Positions 16,059-16,930 of a stretch of DNA of 16,930 bases are shown one piece after another. Within the stretch, counting starts at the first letter, position 1. Every line of letters begins with the position of its first letter. The position numbers and the translations under genes are program-made. Location of the stretch: the NCBI GenBank assembly GCA_964633975.1, contig CAZWKX010000041.1, positions 1-16,930 of the forward strand, given 5' to 3'. The notes beneath the pieces are model-generated. The model was given only the letters and a program-made list of their open reading frames with translations, was not told the DNA's origin and ran no database searches. This DNA comes from CAZWKX01 sp964633975 (lineage in GTDB: Bacteria > Actinomycetota > Acidimicrobiia > Spongiisociales > UBA11373).

Positions 16059-16795
16059 CCGATGGCCGCCTTCAACTCATCGAGGCCGGGGAAAGCGGGA
16101 TCTCCCCCGGTGATCGCCTCATAGAGGCGCAGCGCCGTCTCCCTGTCGCCCAGACGGCTCGCGGCCCGCGCCGCCACATACCAGACCCGAAGACGGCTCT
16201 CCGAAGCATCCGCCGTGATCCTGCCCGGGCTCGCCACCTCCCACGCCTCCGCGGCCCTGTCGGCATCGAGCAGGTACGAAGCAAAGACCACCTTGCCCTC
16301 GTCCTTGGTGGCCGTGCTCCCGCCGAGCCGCTGCAACAAGGCCCACGCTCTCTCGACGTCCTCAGGCCGCTCCAGGGCCCGCAGCACGTCCATCTCCACA
16401 GGCAGGTGGGCAGTCTCCCCGGTCAGACGACGAAAGGCACGCAGCTCGCGCAGGGCCTGCTCCCACCGGCTCAGCCGGTATGCCGAGAGCCCGATGACCT
16501 CACGGATGGTCGCGTCGCGCGGTGATAGCCGCTTTGCTTCCTCGGCGTGACTCAGTGCCTTGGCGTGGTTGCCCTTTGCGGCTGCGACCGCGGCCTGCTC
16601 GAGAGCCGCCACCGCCCCCCCGAGATTTGCTTTCGGGGTCACACGGGTCAGCTCGGTCACAACCCACCTCGGCAAGGAGCCGTCAGCGGCACCGGCGACG
16701 GCGGGATGCCGCGCCCGCCCTCCGGCGCCGGTGCTCTGCTTGCCCCCGCTCGCCGGCCGACGCGGCTTCCTGCTTTGAAATCGTCCGTCGCTCAC
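16055..16795 (-). CDS. Tetratricopeptide-repeat-like protein beside the rRNA operon
   Basis: This 246-residue soluble protein starts at GTG 16795. The first 40 residues are basic, Ser/Gly/Arg-rich and probably disordered (SRKPRRPASGGKQSTGAGG). Helix pairs follow with TPR-like spacing: AVAAAKGNHAKALSHAEEAKRLSP, IGLSAYRLSRWEQALRELRAF, VVFASYLLDADRAAEAWEVA and YVAARAASRLGDRETALRLYEAI. There is no signal peptide or membrane segment and no catalytic motif. TPR proteins act as interaction scaffolds and the partner here is unknown. It lies just downstream of the 5S rRNA on the same strand, separated by a strong hairpin. The exact number of TPR units is uncertain. Confidence 0.8.
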   Translation of the reverse strand: MSDGRFQSRKPRRPASGGKQSTGAGGRARHPAVAGAADGSLPRWVVTELTRVTPKANLGGAVAALEQAAVAAAKGNHAKALSHAEEAKRLSPRDATIREVIGLSAYRLSRWEQALRELRAFRRLTGETAHLPVEMDVLRALERPEDVERAWALLQRLGGSTATKDEGKVVFASYLLDADRAAEAWEVASPGRITADASESRLRVWYVAARAASRLGDRETALRLYEAITGGDPAFPGLDELKAAIG

Positions 16796-16832
16796 CGGAT
16801 CGCCATCGTACTCGTGCCACCACAGACGCGTA

Positions 16833-16861
16833 CGAGGGGCTGCCGGGTGGGCAGCCCCTCG
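16833..16861 (-). terminator. rRNA operon terminator hairpin
   Basis: CGAGGGGCTGCC (16833-16844) and GGCAGCCCCTCG (16850-16861) form a perfect 12-bp stem with a five-base loop. On the minus strand it begins about seven bases after the 5S rRNA 3' end, the expected place for the rRNA operon terminator. It isolates the TPR gene downstream from rRNA transcription. The following bases contain no long T-run. Confidence 0.85.
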
Positions 16862-16868
16862 AAGAAGA

Positions 16869-16930
16869 CCCGGCGGCGACCTACTCTCCCAGGGGCCTGC
16901 GCCCCAAGTACCATCGGCGCTGGCGGGCTT
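16869..16930 (-). rRNA. rrf: 5S rRNA, 3' portion (gene continues beyond window)
   Basis: Read on the minus strand, the sequence contains AAGCCCGCCAGCGCCGATGG, then GTACTTGGGGC and the conserved 3' segment TGGGAGAGTAGGTCGCCGCC. These are the hallmark 3' domains of bacterial 5S rRNA. About 62 of roughly 117 bases are present. The 3' boundary at 16869 is estimated from the helix I strand GCCGCCGGG. The 16S and 23S genes should lie to the right, outside the window. Confidence 0.9.

Overview
The window is high-GC, gene-dense DNA from a bacterial chromosome. The gene families point to the Actinomycetota: an LprG-like lipoprotein paired with a P55-like MFS pump, KorAB-type 2-oxoacid oxidoreductase, frequent GTG starts and many 4- or 14-base gene overlaps. 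No marker in the window fixes the order or genus. An acidimicrobial or other deep actinobacterial lineage is a guess. There is no sign of phage, insertion sequence, tRNA or CRISPR. The right edge carries the 3' end of a 5S rRNA gene read on the minus strand, so an rRNA operon lies just outside.

Layout, left to right. (1) 1-2098 (+): the end of korA and all of korB, coupled by a GTGA overlap. KorB carries an extra C-terminal domain resembling a degenerate POR gamma subunit. (2) 2149-3805 (+): a PiT phosphate transporter and its usual DUF47/PhoU-like partner, closed by a 10-bp hairpin. (3) 3847-6073 (+): an LppX/LprG-type lipoprotein followed one base later by a 14-TM MFS pump, the gene order of the mycobacterial lprG-Rv1410c (P55) lipid-export operon. 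(4) 6220-10254 (-): in transcription order an Rrf2 iron-sulfur regulator, a YibE/F membrane protein, a GH13 alpha-glycosidase and MsrB. (5) 10255-10412: a divergent control region holding a near-perfect 27-bp A/T-rich palindrome over a sigma-70-like promoter. (6) 10413-13106 (+): a complete SsuABC/TauABC-type ABC importer with overlapping genes. (7) 13201-15058 (-): a short SSB-like protein overlapping a gamma-glutamyltransferase-family Ntn hydrolase in which most glutamate-binding residues are replaced. (8) 15150-16058 (+): an MBL-fold hydrolase, convergent with a TPR protein (16055-16795, -) so that the two stop codons share one CTAG. (9) 16833-16930: an rRNA terminator hairpin and the 5S rRNA 3' end.

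How the genes fit together: KorAB would drive ferredoxin-linked oxidation of a 2-oxoacid. PiT and the DUF47 protein handle phosphate uptake. The lipoprotein and MFS pump probably move a lipid or lipophilic compound outward. The Rrf2 protein probably senses redox, Fe-S or sulfur state and controls the adjacent ABC importer for a small sulfonate- or nitrate-like anion, while MsrB repairs oxidised methionine on the same strand. I see no clear new defence or mobile system. The best leads are the Rrf2 operator, the non-canonical GGT-family enzyme, the lipoprotein/MFS pair in what may be a non-mycobacterial genome, and the KorB-gamma fusion.
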